Origin: Melanocharis versteri
Lineage: Eukaryota > Chordata > Aves > Passeriformes > Melanocharitidae
Reading direction: 5' to 3'
Assembly: GCA_013397845.1 (NCBI GenBank)
Contig: VZTG01003218.1
Coordinates: 444,587-508,586, forward strand
DNA: 64,000 nt
Made by a program: the position numbers and the translations under genes. Of this stretch, positions 50,174 to 60,935 are shown piece after piece. Position 1 is the stretch's first letter. Each line of letters opens with the position of its first letter. The notes beneath the pieces were generated by a model that was given only the letters and a program-made list of their open reading frames with translations, ran no database searches and was not told where the DNA came from.

Positions 50174-51092
50174 GGATTTGTGTCATGACAGCTGTAGACT
50201 GAAGGATCTAAATGCAAAAATCTATCCACTTTTCCCTCAAACTTCCTGGCTGGCTATTTAGTTATTACTGCATGCTTTTTAGAAAGGAAATTTTCGAGAG
50301 ATAATAATGGGTTTATTTTTAATGTTGTCCAGCTATTTTTTCTCATTGGTACAAATTCCATAAATGAAGAGCTGTGGAGTTCTGGAAACTGGAACTGCTC
50401 TGCAACACAGACTCAGGTATTTACCATAGGCTTGAAATTAAAGACACTTTTAACTTGTTTTAATTTGAATAATTATATCAAAGTCTGAATTTGTGGAAAA
50501 TCTTGCATAATTTTCTTCAAGCATATATATCTGAATATAGATACTGTATTGTGCCATAGAATATTATCAAAATTATCTCTTTATGGTGATGTCTACTTAC
50601 ATCTGGAGTCTAGTGACAGAATCAACAGAAGTAACATACCCAAGACAGCATAAAATCAGCTGCTTCCAAACAAAGACCACTTTGACTGCCTTTTGATAAA
50701 GGCCATGTGTAATTCCCTTATGCATGCAACTAGAGTCTTAACACTTTGAAGTACAGTTTTTTACAGGCATGGGAATGGATCCTTGAACGAACAGTTATAA
50801 AGCACAGAGAGATCCCATCCAGCTTCAAACACTTCCCTCTCAGTACGTGACTCCCATGGTTCTTATCTCGGATGTCCTTTCAGTGTACTCACTAATAGCG
50901 TAAGGAAATTTAATTTGAAAATTTCTCACTTTTTATATTGTACAAGATTGAATTTGGCAACTGAAGGCAGTGATCAGAACAAGAGACAATACTCTTCAAC
51001 TATCAGACTCCAAAAATTTAGACTAATGGTGTGTAAAGGATTGTGAGCAGGAGGATAAAAGCTATAGAAGTATTAAATCTCTCATAAACCCC

Positions 51093-51107
51093 TTTTTTTT
51101 TTTTTTT
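51093..51107. repeat. T15 tract
   Basis: Fifteen consecutive T. It is a homopolymer tract. Confidence 0.85.
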
Positions 51108-54100
51108 GTTCCTTAGGTATTCCACATGTTGGAGTGATATGGACTCAATTACTAATAGCTACTGAAAGAAAAGGCATAAATTGGGATTTACATTGGTGAC
51201 AGCTTGATTTCTTAGTCTTGTGTCTGAGCCTCTGACTTCTACTTTCCAGTCTAAATAAATAAACCTGTATCTTGTGTTACTATATATTTTGACCAGTTTT
51301 GCTGCAAGAGAAAGTGAACTCACGTAAATTTGGGCTGATGATGAAGGGCTTATGGCGCTGACCACCTGAAGCAAACACTTCCTGCTTAGGCTAGATGAGT
51401 CATTGCTGGCTTCTTGTGGCTTGTGGGCATCCATCCACAATGATGTGCCACTGGGAGCTTGGTCCATATTACTGATTATCCATTGAACTTGAGTAGTTTA
51501 CCTGGTCAGATGAATGCTGACACCACTACAGGAAAGGTCAGGCATTGCTGTCAGTTCTGTGAAGAGACTGTGTCCTTGTAGAAATCTGTCAGTGCTGAAT
51601 TCTTGCAGTATGTGCTCTCAGCGAAGGCATTTATTCCATGCAGTACTTCTGACTCCTCAGCCTTATCCTGTATACAATGTGATGACAGTGAAGAAAGAGG
51701 AAACTCTTTCTGTATATCTTCCCAGGCCCACTCAGAACATTCTTTATATGTTTTTCTTTGACAATCTCATCTATCCCTAGTTAGCCCCTCTCCTCCAGTT
51801 AGTGTCCAGTTAGTGGGAAAACACTACCATCATACATGCTACTCAGTGAGAGAGCAATTTTCAGCTGCCAGCATCTGTGTGCTTTTAGAGCAAGAAGCTA
51901 AGCATGTAAGTCATCAACCACACTGCACTACATATAGCAACTGTAATATTTATTGGCTGAACATATGTGATATCTGCATGATGTACCTAATTGGTTTTGG
52001 CTGTGACAGATGGAAACCATGGTGTCCAGGTGCACTGGGTTTTGCAAACTTTCTGCTTCTCTAAGACTAGAAGCTGTGACTCTGCTCTCAGAATAGTCTT
52101 AGAGAGGTGACAGCTTTTTGTCCACGAAAACTGAATCTTCTGCTTTCTAGATAGTTCATCTGGGGTTAGGGGAAAGAGGTCTTGCTAGCAGAGAAGGGAA
52201 AATAAACCTCCAAGGTTTGTGGGTTTTGCAAAGCAGGGTAATGATGGATTTGAAGAAGGAGCAAGGCTGAGCAGAAATGTGGAGGGAATGAGCAGGAGGA
52301 GGAGGTTTTAATGTGATGCCCTGCAGCACTTTTCCTTCATGTTGTTGTATTGTCATCTTGATAAAGCTGAGTCACCTGAATCACTCCAGTTGAAGGCTGT
52401 CTATCCATCATATCTTCCATTGTGAAAATAGGGAAGTAGGATGTCTGCCTTTAGGCTGCTATCTCATAATTAAATGCAGTTTTGAAAAAGCACTAGCCTA
52501 AACTGAGATCTCTATTTTAGGCAACTGAATCACATCCCAACAGAAACTAATGTGGAAGTACAATGAGAGGTCATTGTGAGCCAAAGAATCACTCTGCAGT
52601 CTCTCTCAAATTTCCTGCAACGAATATGAGAATAATTTTTAAATGATTCTAAAAATATGGTTGATGTACTATGGAACCTTAAAGGAAAAGAATTATGGGG
52701 AAAAAATAACAGAGAAAATAATCATTATGGGTTTAACAATTAGCAACTGAGAGCAACTACAACGTCTCTGAGTCCTACTTAGATATTGCACGTAAGAAAT
52801 GTTGTAAGGTGATGTCAATTAATGCATTATAGATGCTGTACAGCCATCACATCTCTTATTATCACATTTTCATTTGCTGCATTTGGCTAGAGTCTGGACC
52901 ACTGACATTTAAAACTAATCTATTGGGAGAAGTGCTTCTAAGTCTAAAATGAAAATTGTGTGTATATGTTTCAGGAGTTCAGCTGGGAAGCAAGATATTG
53001 TCTAGCATCTAAATATGTAATTAAACAAAGGCTCCTTAATTATACTACACTCATTAACTCATACCTATAATAAATGCCCATCTTTAAATATTTATATGAT
53101 TGAATTCATGTTGCCGAATAATGTACTTCAAATGATTTCTGTTTAAAATAAAACCATTACTGTGCATATTGCCATTGTAAATCTGGAGAGGTGGTAATAA
53201 CTCAATGGATTGCAGGGCTTAGGGTTTCTTTTTTTAAGATGGACAACTACAAATTATATTAGTGTAATTTTATGTCAAGTTTTATGTTAATGAGGATGAC
53301 CAAGAATGTCCTGCAATAGGGAAGCAAGAGATTTATTTGAGGGGACTGTCCTCAATATCATTTCAGCTTTTGGTCAAAGCAAGCTTTGTCCTTGCAGACC
53401 TCAAAGCCTCAAGGCAGGTAGGTGTTTCTAAGGTCTTATTTTTCAGTATATCCGATCTTGTTTTCAGCTACAATGAGGAGATATATTCAGTTATATATGA
53501 TATATTCAGATGATAACAGTTAAACAGTTATCAGTCTGCTATTCTCATGTTGACAGCATCAGCAGAAGACTTTGTTAGTTTCTCTCTTGTTTGTGAAAAG
53601 GTATGAAATATAATTTGGAAGTTAGACTCAAATTTGTTCTTCAGCTATAATTGCTGTATAACAGGGTATGAGTTCTGAGCTTTTGTGCACACACAATGCA
53701 CATAAGTCATTAATTCTTGGGGTGGTCCAGAAATTCCCTGTGAAGCTATCTGCATAGTTGAGATAATGGACTGACTGAAGAGAAGTTTATTGACTGAAAT
53801 CTTAGTCATCTTCTCAACAAAGCCTTTGACTAATTTGCAGAGGACCTCTCCAGGTCAGAATTTCAAACTCCCCCTAAGATTTTCCCAGATGAAATATTTC
53901 ATCCATACCGTCTGTAGGTGCAAAATTTTGACTAACACCTTGGGTGAAAAACCTGACCTTTTCAGAGACTCCAAATGGTTCCTGTGCAGAACTGACCAAC
54001 CTTTGAGTAATAAGACCCTTGTAAACAGTCACTATGAAGTGTTTGTGCAGATACAGAAATGGTCACATGTGACAATCGCTTGTGTGTACCAAGGATAAGC

Positions 54101-55087
54101 AGGAGATATTTCACATGTGGTTTAAGTAATGGATCGTATAAATGGTGGTAATGTGGTCATGTATGTCACGGAGCAGCAAAGAGCAGGGCTGCTCCCTGAG
54201 CTTAGCTGGAGCCCTGGGTGACCCTGGCATAGGCTGTGGGCCATCATGGACAAGGCCAGTCCCACATCATCTGGTCTAGGCAAGCAGAGCAGGGGTAGAG
54301 GATGCAGGTGAGACTGCTGGGGCAACTAATACACAGTGACTGACCTCCTGTTGAAAAAAATCTTACCTGAGTAGCTTAAGGTACTTTTGTCCTTTCTTCT
54401 GTTAAGGTTTCTTTGTTGTTAACTGACATCATTATTTCTTTATATTTGTATTTGCTGATTATGTTTTATAGTGAACATTCAATTTTTTTCCCTATTTTTA
54501 CCCTTCTTTCTGAGAATGAGGGACTTATTCTTTTTAGCCTTCTATTTTATTTTTTACTAGACAATTTTTTTCTATCTTATGATTTAAAAAAATGAACTAA
54601 TTTTTAATGTAAGTTCTGTGAAGTATTAAGTAAGCAAATAAAATATCCTGTGAATGTATGACATACGAGAAAAAGTTATTTCAACTTTTGAAATATAAAT
54701 TGTTGGTAATATAACTAATGATATCCATAATTCATATTCTGAAATAAGCACACTGAGATGAGCTTGTTACAGTCAATATTTTAGGATAAGACTTCAATAA
54801 TGTATAAATTATCTAAGGTTACTGGTGCGCTGTATTTCTAAGCCTGTTATAAAGTTGTGCAAATAAAGCCGGCATGGAAATAGAAAACCGAATAGTAATC
54901 ACGTAGCACAGCCAAATTTCCCCCAAACTTTTCCAGCAAAGCTGCATGCAGGTATCAAATACCAGAATGTGTATTGCCTTCCTAGTTTATTGATTTTTTT
55001 TATCTCCTCTATTTTAGTCCATAGAGTAAGAATAGAATTGAATTTCTGAAATAATAGTTTCAACTAATACCTACATGCAACACTGTG

Positions 55088-55588
55088 GTGCATCCGGCGA
55101 AGCACAACCAGCCAGTCAAAAGAGGTGATTATCCATCATCCTGTATTCAGCACTGGTGTGGCCTCACCCTGGAGTGCTGTGTGCAGTTCTGGGCCACACA
55201 GTGTTAAGGTAGTCCAATGGATCCAGAAGAGTTGGAAGGAATGTCCTCCGAGGAGCCGCTGAGACCTTCCTGTTTGAATAGTTCAGAGCAAAGGAGGCTG
55301 AGGGGTGACCTCGTTGCTCTGTACAGCTTCCTGAGGAGGGGGAGAGGGAGGTGCTGAGCTCTGCTCTTTGCTATCTAGTGAAAGGAAGCATTTCTTTACC
55401 GAGACGGTGGTCAAACACTGGGACAGGCTTCCTAGAGAGGTGGTCAATGCCCCAAGAGTGTCAGGGTTCAAGAAGCACTTAAACAACACCCTTAATAACT
55501 TTTGTTCAGTAGTGACAGTCAGGGAGTTGGACTGCATGACTTTTGTAGAGACCCTTCAGGGTATTCTGTTCTATTCTCTTTTCTAAAC
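55088..55588 (+). mobile_element. CR1 LINE fragment, ORF2 end to 3' tail
   Basis: A plus-strand CR1 of about 500 bp: 'agcacaaccagccagtcaaa', 'tgtggcctcaccctggagtg', 'ctgtgtgcagttctgggcca', 'aaaggaggctgaggggtgac', 'tttctttaccgagacggtgg', 'cttcctagagaggtggtcaa', 'gttcaagaagcacttaaaca', 'cagggagttggactgcatga' and the 'attctgttctattctc' terminus. Its tail wording (GTCAATGCCCC..TCAGGGTTCAAGAAG, TTGTAGAGACCC) differs from the copies at 25 and 43 kb, which suggests a different CR1 subfamily. Open frames 55283-55537 (minus) and 55368-55586 are shadows. Confidence 0.92.
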
Positions 55589-57619
55589 CTTTGTATAATA
55601 ATTCTCATATCTACCAGGAGTAGCAGGGCACTTTTTACACTTTCCCTTCAGTTTTTCCACATCTGTATTAATTTGGCAGAGTACAGTCATGGTCACGGAA
55701 GTAATATTCTACTGATTAGCTTTCAGTTAATCTAGTAGAAACTCACACTATAAGTTCCTATACACATGACCCCACTAGATTTTGTCCCATTTATATTACT
55801 GTATTTTGGAAGTTCATCTCATTATTCCCTTATATGATATTCAGGTCGTGTAATGTATTAATGATGTCTCCCAAGAAATAACGGTAGAAAGAATCCAGAA
55901 AACACGGAAGCATTGACTGATATTTTTCTATTTTATTAATGTGAAACAATAGAGAAATAGTAAATGTTAGTAAATATAAAATAAAAAGTCTAACATTATT
56001 AGAAATAGTATCTTCCCTAAATTTAACCTTATTCTCTTTTCAATTCCCACACTGTGTCTCCCAGTGTTGCATCTGTTATATAGCATTTCTAACAAGCATA
56101 TGGCTTCCATTCATTTATTTCACTGCTCTGCCTGAGGATATAGAACTATGATCCTAAGTCACTTCCTCCACTAATTTTACAATTATGAGCTGCAGAGCTC
56201 GTGAGTTAAAAAGTCACATTTGAATTAATCTCTGTTCTTATTCATGCAGACTTAGAACTTTACGCAGGATAAATTCAGTGTAATCCTTCCTAACGGATTT
56301 GATAAATACAAGATCAAGCAGAGAGTCTCTTCAAGAATAACCCTGCTAGGATGAACATACTACAATATGTTTAAAGAACACAGTATCCTGACTGCTGCCT
56401 TGACATCCATTCCACTCCCCTTTCCATGGGGTAAAGCAGCAGTCCATGATAGTGCCTGATATGGAATAGCTGAGAGCTGGCAAATAAAATCTGTTTTGCA
56501 GGCAGACACTTTTAACACATAACTGATAAAGAAGAAACATCCTTATGCACCATTATTCTGCCTGGGGCCTGTGTTAAAAAATTATTTCAGAAAAGTCAAG
56601 ATATTAAATGTTTAAAAATGGATGAGTGGGCATCCATTTGTTGCTATTCATCACTTTCCTAATTTTCAAAAGCATTTTATGAGTGTTGGTAGTCATGTCC
56701 TGAGCATTTGTGGAAATAAATTTAAAATGTTAAGAATGCTCTAGATCTGGAGTTTTCACGGGAGTAAAATGACTCTTACGAAGGTATTAATTTTATTTTT
56801 GTAAATCTTATAAAACATTTCACCAAATACTCATATGAGCTTAAAATGATTATGAATTCTCTTTAACAAAATATTTTTGTTGATATGTTGGTTAATGGTT
56901 TCTGCTGTTTTTTAGTAAAGCTGGCAAATAGATTTACATTGTTCAAATATTAATGCATAAAACCAAATATGCAGTTCTTCTATAATATATTATTAATTAT
57001 TTTTTAAATATTTAATAAATAGTGTAGTTATCGGGTTTTGATATATAATTACATTTTTAAAAATTAAAATAATCTATTTTCTAGGAAAAGTATTTTTGGT
57101 AAGATACACGGGTTTTACATCCTATTCTGTTGCCACTGAAGTAAAACGAAAGTTCTGTAAAAGATTATGTAGCATAAAAGAGCCCATAAAATCAAGTATT
57201 TCAGATACAGAAGACACCAGTAAATTAAAGAAGACATATAACTTTTCATTTCTTCTGGGTTTCACTGGCATGCCTTTAGCTATGGATTGGTGTCAAAAGA
57301 AATATTAATCAACTCCCCTGTAATGACTCATATTAAAATACTGCAGTTGGATAGGATATGTTAATTATTTTGCACTTTGTTATTCTAAGAGTAATTTTGA
57401 ATGCCATTTTGTCTTTTGTTCAAGATGCATATTGGAGTGAAAGGAATTTGTAATTCGTTAACATGGTTTATCAGACCTTTTTCTTTGCACGCTACTTTTC
57501 AGACAGAATATTCTTTGATTTCTAAATCTGAAGGGACAGAATTGCATACTGAGAATAGGGTTGCTCAAAAAAATCCCTATGCAAATAATGACCAGATTAT
57601 TGAATTGGCACCCCTATAT
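55589..57619. other. AT-rich noncoding DNA
   Basis: No gene or transposon was recognised. An open frame from about 57085 to a stop at 57306-57308 begins right after 'ttttctag' and could be read as a terminal exon, but nothing recognisable is encoded. Confidence 0.5.
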
Positions 57620-57676
57620 GGTTTGGTTTGGTTTGGTTTGGTTTGGTTTGGTTTGGTTTGGTTTGGTTTGGTTTGG
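57620..57676 (+). repeat. (GTTTG)11 pentanucleotide microsatellite
   Basis: Eleven uninterrupted copies of GTTTG lie at 57621-57675, with flanking G. It is a perfect array and so probably young and polymorphic. The predicted Val-Trp-Phe-Gly-Leu repeats in overlapping open frames are translation artefacts of this array. Confidence 0.97.
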
Positions 57677-57867
57677 GTATTTCCTTCCTTTTGGGAGTTA
57701 TATGACAGTGATGAAGGTGTTGATAACTACATGTTGTCTGGTTATAAAAAGCCATAGTTTCAGTAGTATTTTAGAATCAAATCTCAGACTTCACTGTTTG
57801 AGATGGCACTGGCAGATAAAAACCACTTTAATCTGAGACACATGTGCACTTTTCAAAGTTATATAAT
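57677..57867. other. Short spacer
   Basis: AT-rich sequence between the GTTTG array and the GC-rich island, with no feature recognised. Confidence 0.5.
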
Positions 57868-58440
57868 GTTTCTGTCTCAAGGGGTAGACTGGGAGGAAGG
57901 TCAGATGGGTCAAAGCAGCAGTCACAGCTGTGTGGTGTGGGATCAGTGAGCTGGGCTGTGGGCTCTTGTGGCTGTCACCTTCGTGCCTTTTCCTGCAGTC
58001 CCATCAGTCCTGTGTTGGGCCCTCTCCTTGTGCACCCCAGGAATCCCTCTTCCCTCACCAATGTCTGTCTTTCTGAGTCTCCACCAGCACCTTGCACAGC
58101 CTCTACACGTGTCTTTGCAAGCAGCCAGTCCCGCCTGTCTCCACAAGAGTCTATCCCCGTGTGTCTCCCCAGCTGCCTCTCCTCAGCACGTTTCCTCATG
58201 TACCTCTTCACATACATCTCCCAAAGTGTTTCTCCCCAGTGTGTCTCCTGTGCCTTGTGGCTCTCCCTATTTCCTAAATACAAGCGAGCCAGAGCACATG
58301 GGGGTCCCCTGCCTGGCTGCAGTTTGGGGTGCAATGGGATATTTACGGCAGTGTCAACTGAACCCTCAGGATCTCCTCCTTTCAGAGCACCTGGCAGCTC
58401 CCAGCTACCCAAACCTGCCACTTAGGTCCAAAACATGAAC
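57868..58440. other. GC-rich, C/T-biased island of unknown origin
   Basis: About 570 bp that contrast sharply with the AT-rich surroundings. The plus strand is pyrimidine rich, with irregular repeats of 'gtgtctccccag'-like units around 58158-58250. Open frames of 193 codons (57844-58425, plus), 156 codons (57968-58438, plus) and 148 codons (57975-58421, minus) coexist. Mutual overlap on both strands, Ser/Pro/Leu-rich low-complexity translations and no known domain point to low stop density rather than coding. It could be a decayed minisatellite, an unrecognised transposon or a noncoding exon. No CR1 or LTR match was seen. Confidence 0.6.
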
Positions 58441-60866
58441 ATTTAACCGCAGTTCTTCCTTTCTTTTTTCCTTCCCTCCTCACTTTTTTCAGAGCTCATT
58501 CTCACACTTTGCTGCTAAGATTTAAGACTTTCTTAGTAGATGATGATTTTCATTGTTTCTACAATATGGGAAATACTGACTTTTTCCTTGTAGTAGGCAG
58601 GTTTACTGTTTTTATTCACTTGTAAACTAGTTACTTCCTGATCTGAAGAGGAAGGATTGGGTTGTGTTTTCTTTTTCTTTTTCTTCCAAACACATAACTT
58701 TCCTTAAAGCAACAAATTTTCACTTTTTGAGTCAGTCCAAAAAGGTGCTTTAGAGCAAAGTATTAGCAGCCAGAGCTAAAGCCAGGACAGGAGCTTGTGT
58801 ATTGTTAAGGTTACTAGTATCACTATTCTGCAAATACTTGAGAGAGATGTGTTGGCTGTTTTTCAGGGGTTAGATTGAGCTGGACAAATGCACTGCTAAA
58901 TGACATTTTTAACTTCTAAAGCATATCAGATGGTTTTTATATATATGTGCTTTATAAGTAACATGTATTAAAAAAAGGAAAAGGGAAAAATTCCTGTTAG
59001 GATTTGATTGGAGCATAACTACTAAATAGATTCTTGGTATGTTTCTGTTTTAGTATGCAAAATCACCTTGTTTATGCATTTCTTGCTTATAATTTTGTGA
59101 ACAACAAACTCAAAGAAAATGAAAACAAAGCAAGCAGGAAGTGAAATTCTCAAAAGTGTGCTTTCTCGCTCCTAATGGTTGGTTTTGTTGTGTTTCTGTC
59201 ATGATATTTGTCTTTCTTTACTTGTTGATGTTCGGCTTAGAGAAGCTGTAAATAGCTGACAGGTTCTTTTTACATTTATTTAGATTCCAGCTGGGACTTT
59301 ATGTATGAATTAGCTTGAGGCCATGATAGTGAACAAAACCATGAAATATAAAGTGCTTTCTTAGTATTGGAGGCCACCTTCTCCAGAGATTATGTATAAA
59401 GTCAATTAAACAGTCAACAATTATTCTACACCTGCCAGAGAGTTTAAGAAACCCTTACTGTCAGATGCAGCTTCATATACATTGCATGAAGATGTCTATC
59501 TATTAAAGAAAAACTGAAGTGTTCTATGTGAAGCAGTTTTAAAATGCTTTTCTCTCTGCTTCCTGTCTTTCTGACTCACCTGTTTCCTAGAGAGTCTTAA
59601 GACATATAAGCACATGGAATTTTCTTCATCCTTGTGTAAAACCCTTATTTATATCATGAGGATTTAAACTGTGAGTTGAAGATGTTAATTTTACATTTCC
59701 AGAAGCTCACCAGCCCTAAAGAAAAGAGATCTGACAAATCCTCCCTACAGAATGACTGTGACATTCTAGTTCTGGGGTTTTACTCTAAGTGAAAAAGTCA
59801 GGAAGACATCTAATTTTTAATTAGTTCTCCTCATTTGGGAGATCATCTGATTTTACTGGCAGAATTAGCAAGTGAAATCACCCAAGAGCTGCCATGTAAA
59901 TGTCCCCTACCCCTAGGGACTCAGTATATTAAATGAGTACAGTGTTAACCTGGAAACATTATTATTGATTTTAAATGAGAACAGCTCTGAAATTTGGAGG
60001 AAATCATTAAATTGAAATAATTATTTTGATTCCATCCTTGATCACTGAAAATGGAAATTAGACGTGTATATCTCTTTTATGCATAAAAGAGGGCAATTTC
60101 TGTCCCCCTCCTGCATTTTGCTAATTATAATAAATAATTTAAATTAATTCCAGACAAATTTTATAGTGTTTTCTGAAAAACAAGAAAAACAACTTGCAGG
60201 ACATATCAGAGAATAAAAAAGTCTTTAACTCTTTTCCTCCTTGAATTTTATTTTTTTAACTTCTTTTGCTGAATTATACATAGTATGAAAATTTACTGAA
60301 ACAATTTAGAAAAATATTCTGAGAGTTTGTTAATTGGTTTATTTTTCCAGTGCCATTTAAGTATTCAAATTCAACCGCATTCCTATGGCAAATTTTCAAC
60401 ACTCAATTTGATTAACAAATAAAGACCATTTCTGGAGTATCAGTATGGAAGCTCATTTACAGCAAAATTTACAATGCTTATGTAAATTCTAAATGACTGC
60501 ACCCTGGAGCCATACAGACAGCTGTCAGATATTTAAAGCTCAGCCCTCCAAAAGTTCTTGAATAAGGACCCCAGCCTTACTAGCCTGACTAGTCCTATAG
60601 TACTGTCATTCTCATCACTCATCCTTTTACTACTTGAGAACAAACCATGCCTAGAGATAAGCAGAGATTTGAGTACCTATTCTACTCAGTCACTAATTCA
60701 TGAATTTTACTCCTAATGAAAAAGGCTTACTTAAAAAGAATCAAGCATTTCCAGTTAACTATTAAGACTGAAAACTAGTTAATGTAAAAATTGACCACTA
60801 ATGACATACTCTTTTAAAGTTTTGATGTATACATGTATATACACACATATGCATATGGATTCATAC
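58441..60866. other. AT-rich noncoding DNA with a possible conserved element
   Basis: No gene or transposon was recognised. From about 59870 to 60140 the composition is more structured, with homeobox-like TAATTA/ATTAAAT words and a 20-bp perfect palindrome at 60072-60091. Confidence 0.5.
60072..60091. repeat. 20-bp perfect palindrome
   Basis: ctcttttatgcataaaagag equals its own reverse complement. The centre TTATGCATAA resembles POU or bZIP dimer sites. A regulatory role is inference only. Confidence 0.8.
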
Positions 60867-60935
60867 ACAATCATAGACTCATAGAACCCTTTAGGTTGGA
60901 AATTATCTTTGAGATCTTTTGAGTCCAGTAAATTG
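60867..60935 (-). mobile_element. CR1 LINE 3'-terminal remnant, minus strand
   Basis: 'aatcatagactcatagaacc', 'ctttaggttggaaattatct' and 'ttgagatcttttgagtccag' are the reverse complement of the CR1 3' terminus (terminal repeat, TTCCAACCTAAA block and TTGGACT block). Only about 70 bp remain. Confidence 0.88.

Larger units (their letters stand above)
43114..55087. other. Twelve kilobases of noncoding DNA without recognised transposons
   Basis: The longest repeat-poor interval in the window. Microsatellite and A/T-rich tracts are listed separately. Open frames are short (at most 102 codons) and lack domains. Stretches near 48710-48870, 51150-52400 and 54120-54330 are less AT-rich than their surroundings but match nothing that I recognise. 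The absence of CR1 over 12 kb may mean selective constraint or chance. Confidence 0.55.

Noticed and set aside
50035..50229. Poly-Phe minus-strand frame
   Set aside because: A translation artefact of the A-rich purine tract.
57401..57836. Frames with Val-Trp-Phe-Gly-Leu repeats
   Set aside because: The repeated peptide is simply the translation of the GTTTG microsatellite, seen in two frames.
57844..58438. Open frames of 193, 156 and 148 codons as protein-coding genes
   Set aside because: They overlap each other on both strands, have Ser/Pro/Leu/Cys-rich low-complexity translations and no domain. GC-rich pyrimidine-biased DNA has few stops by default.
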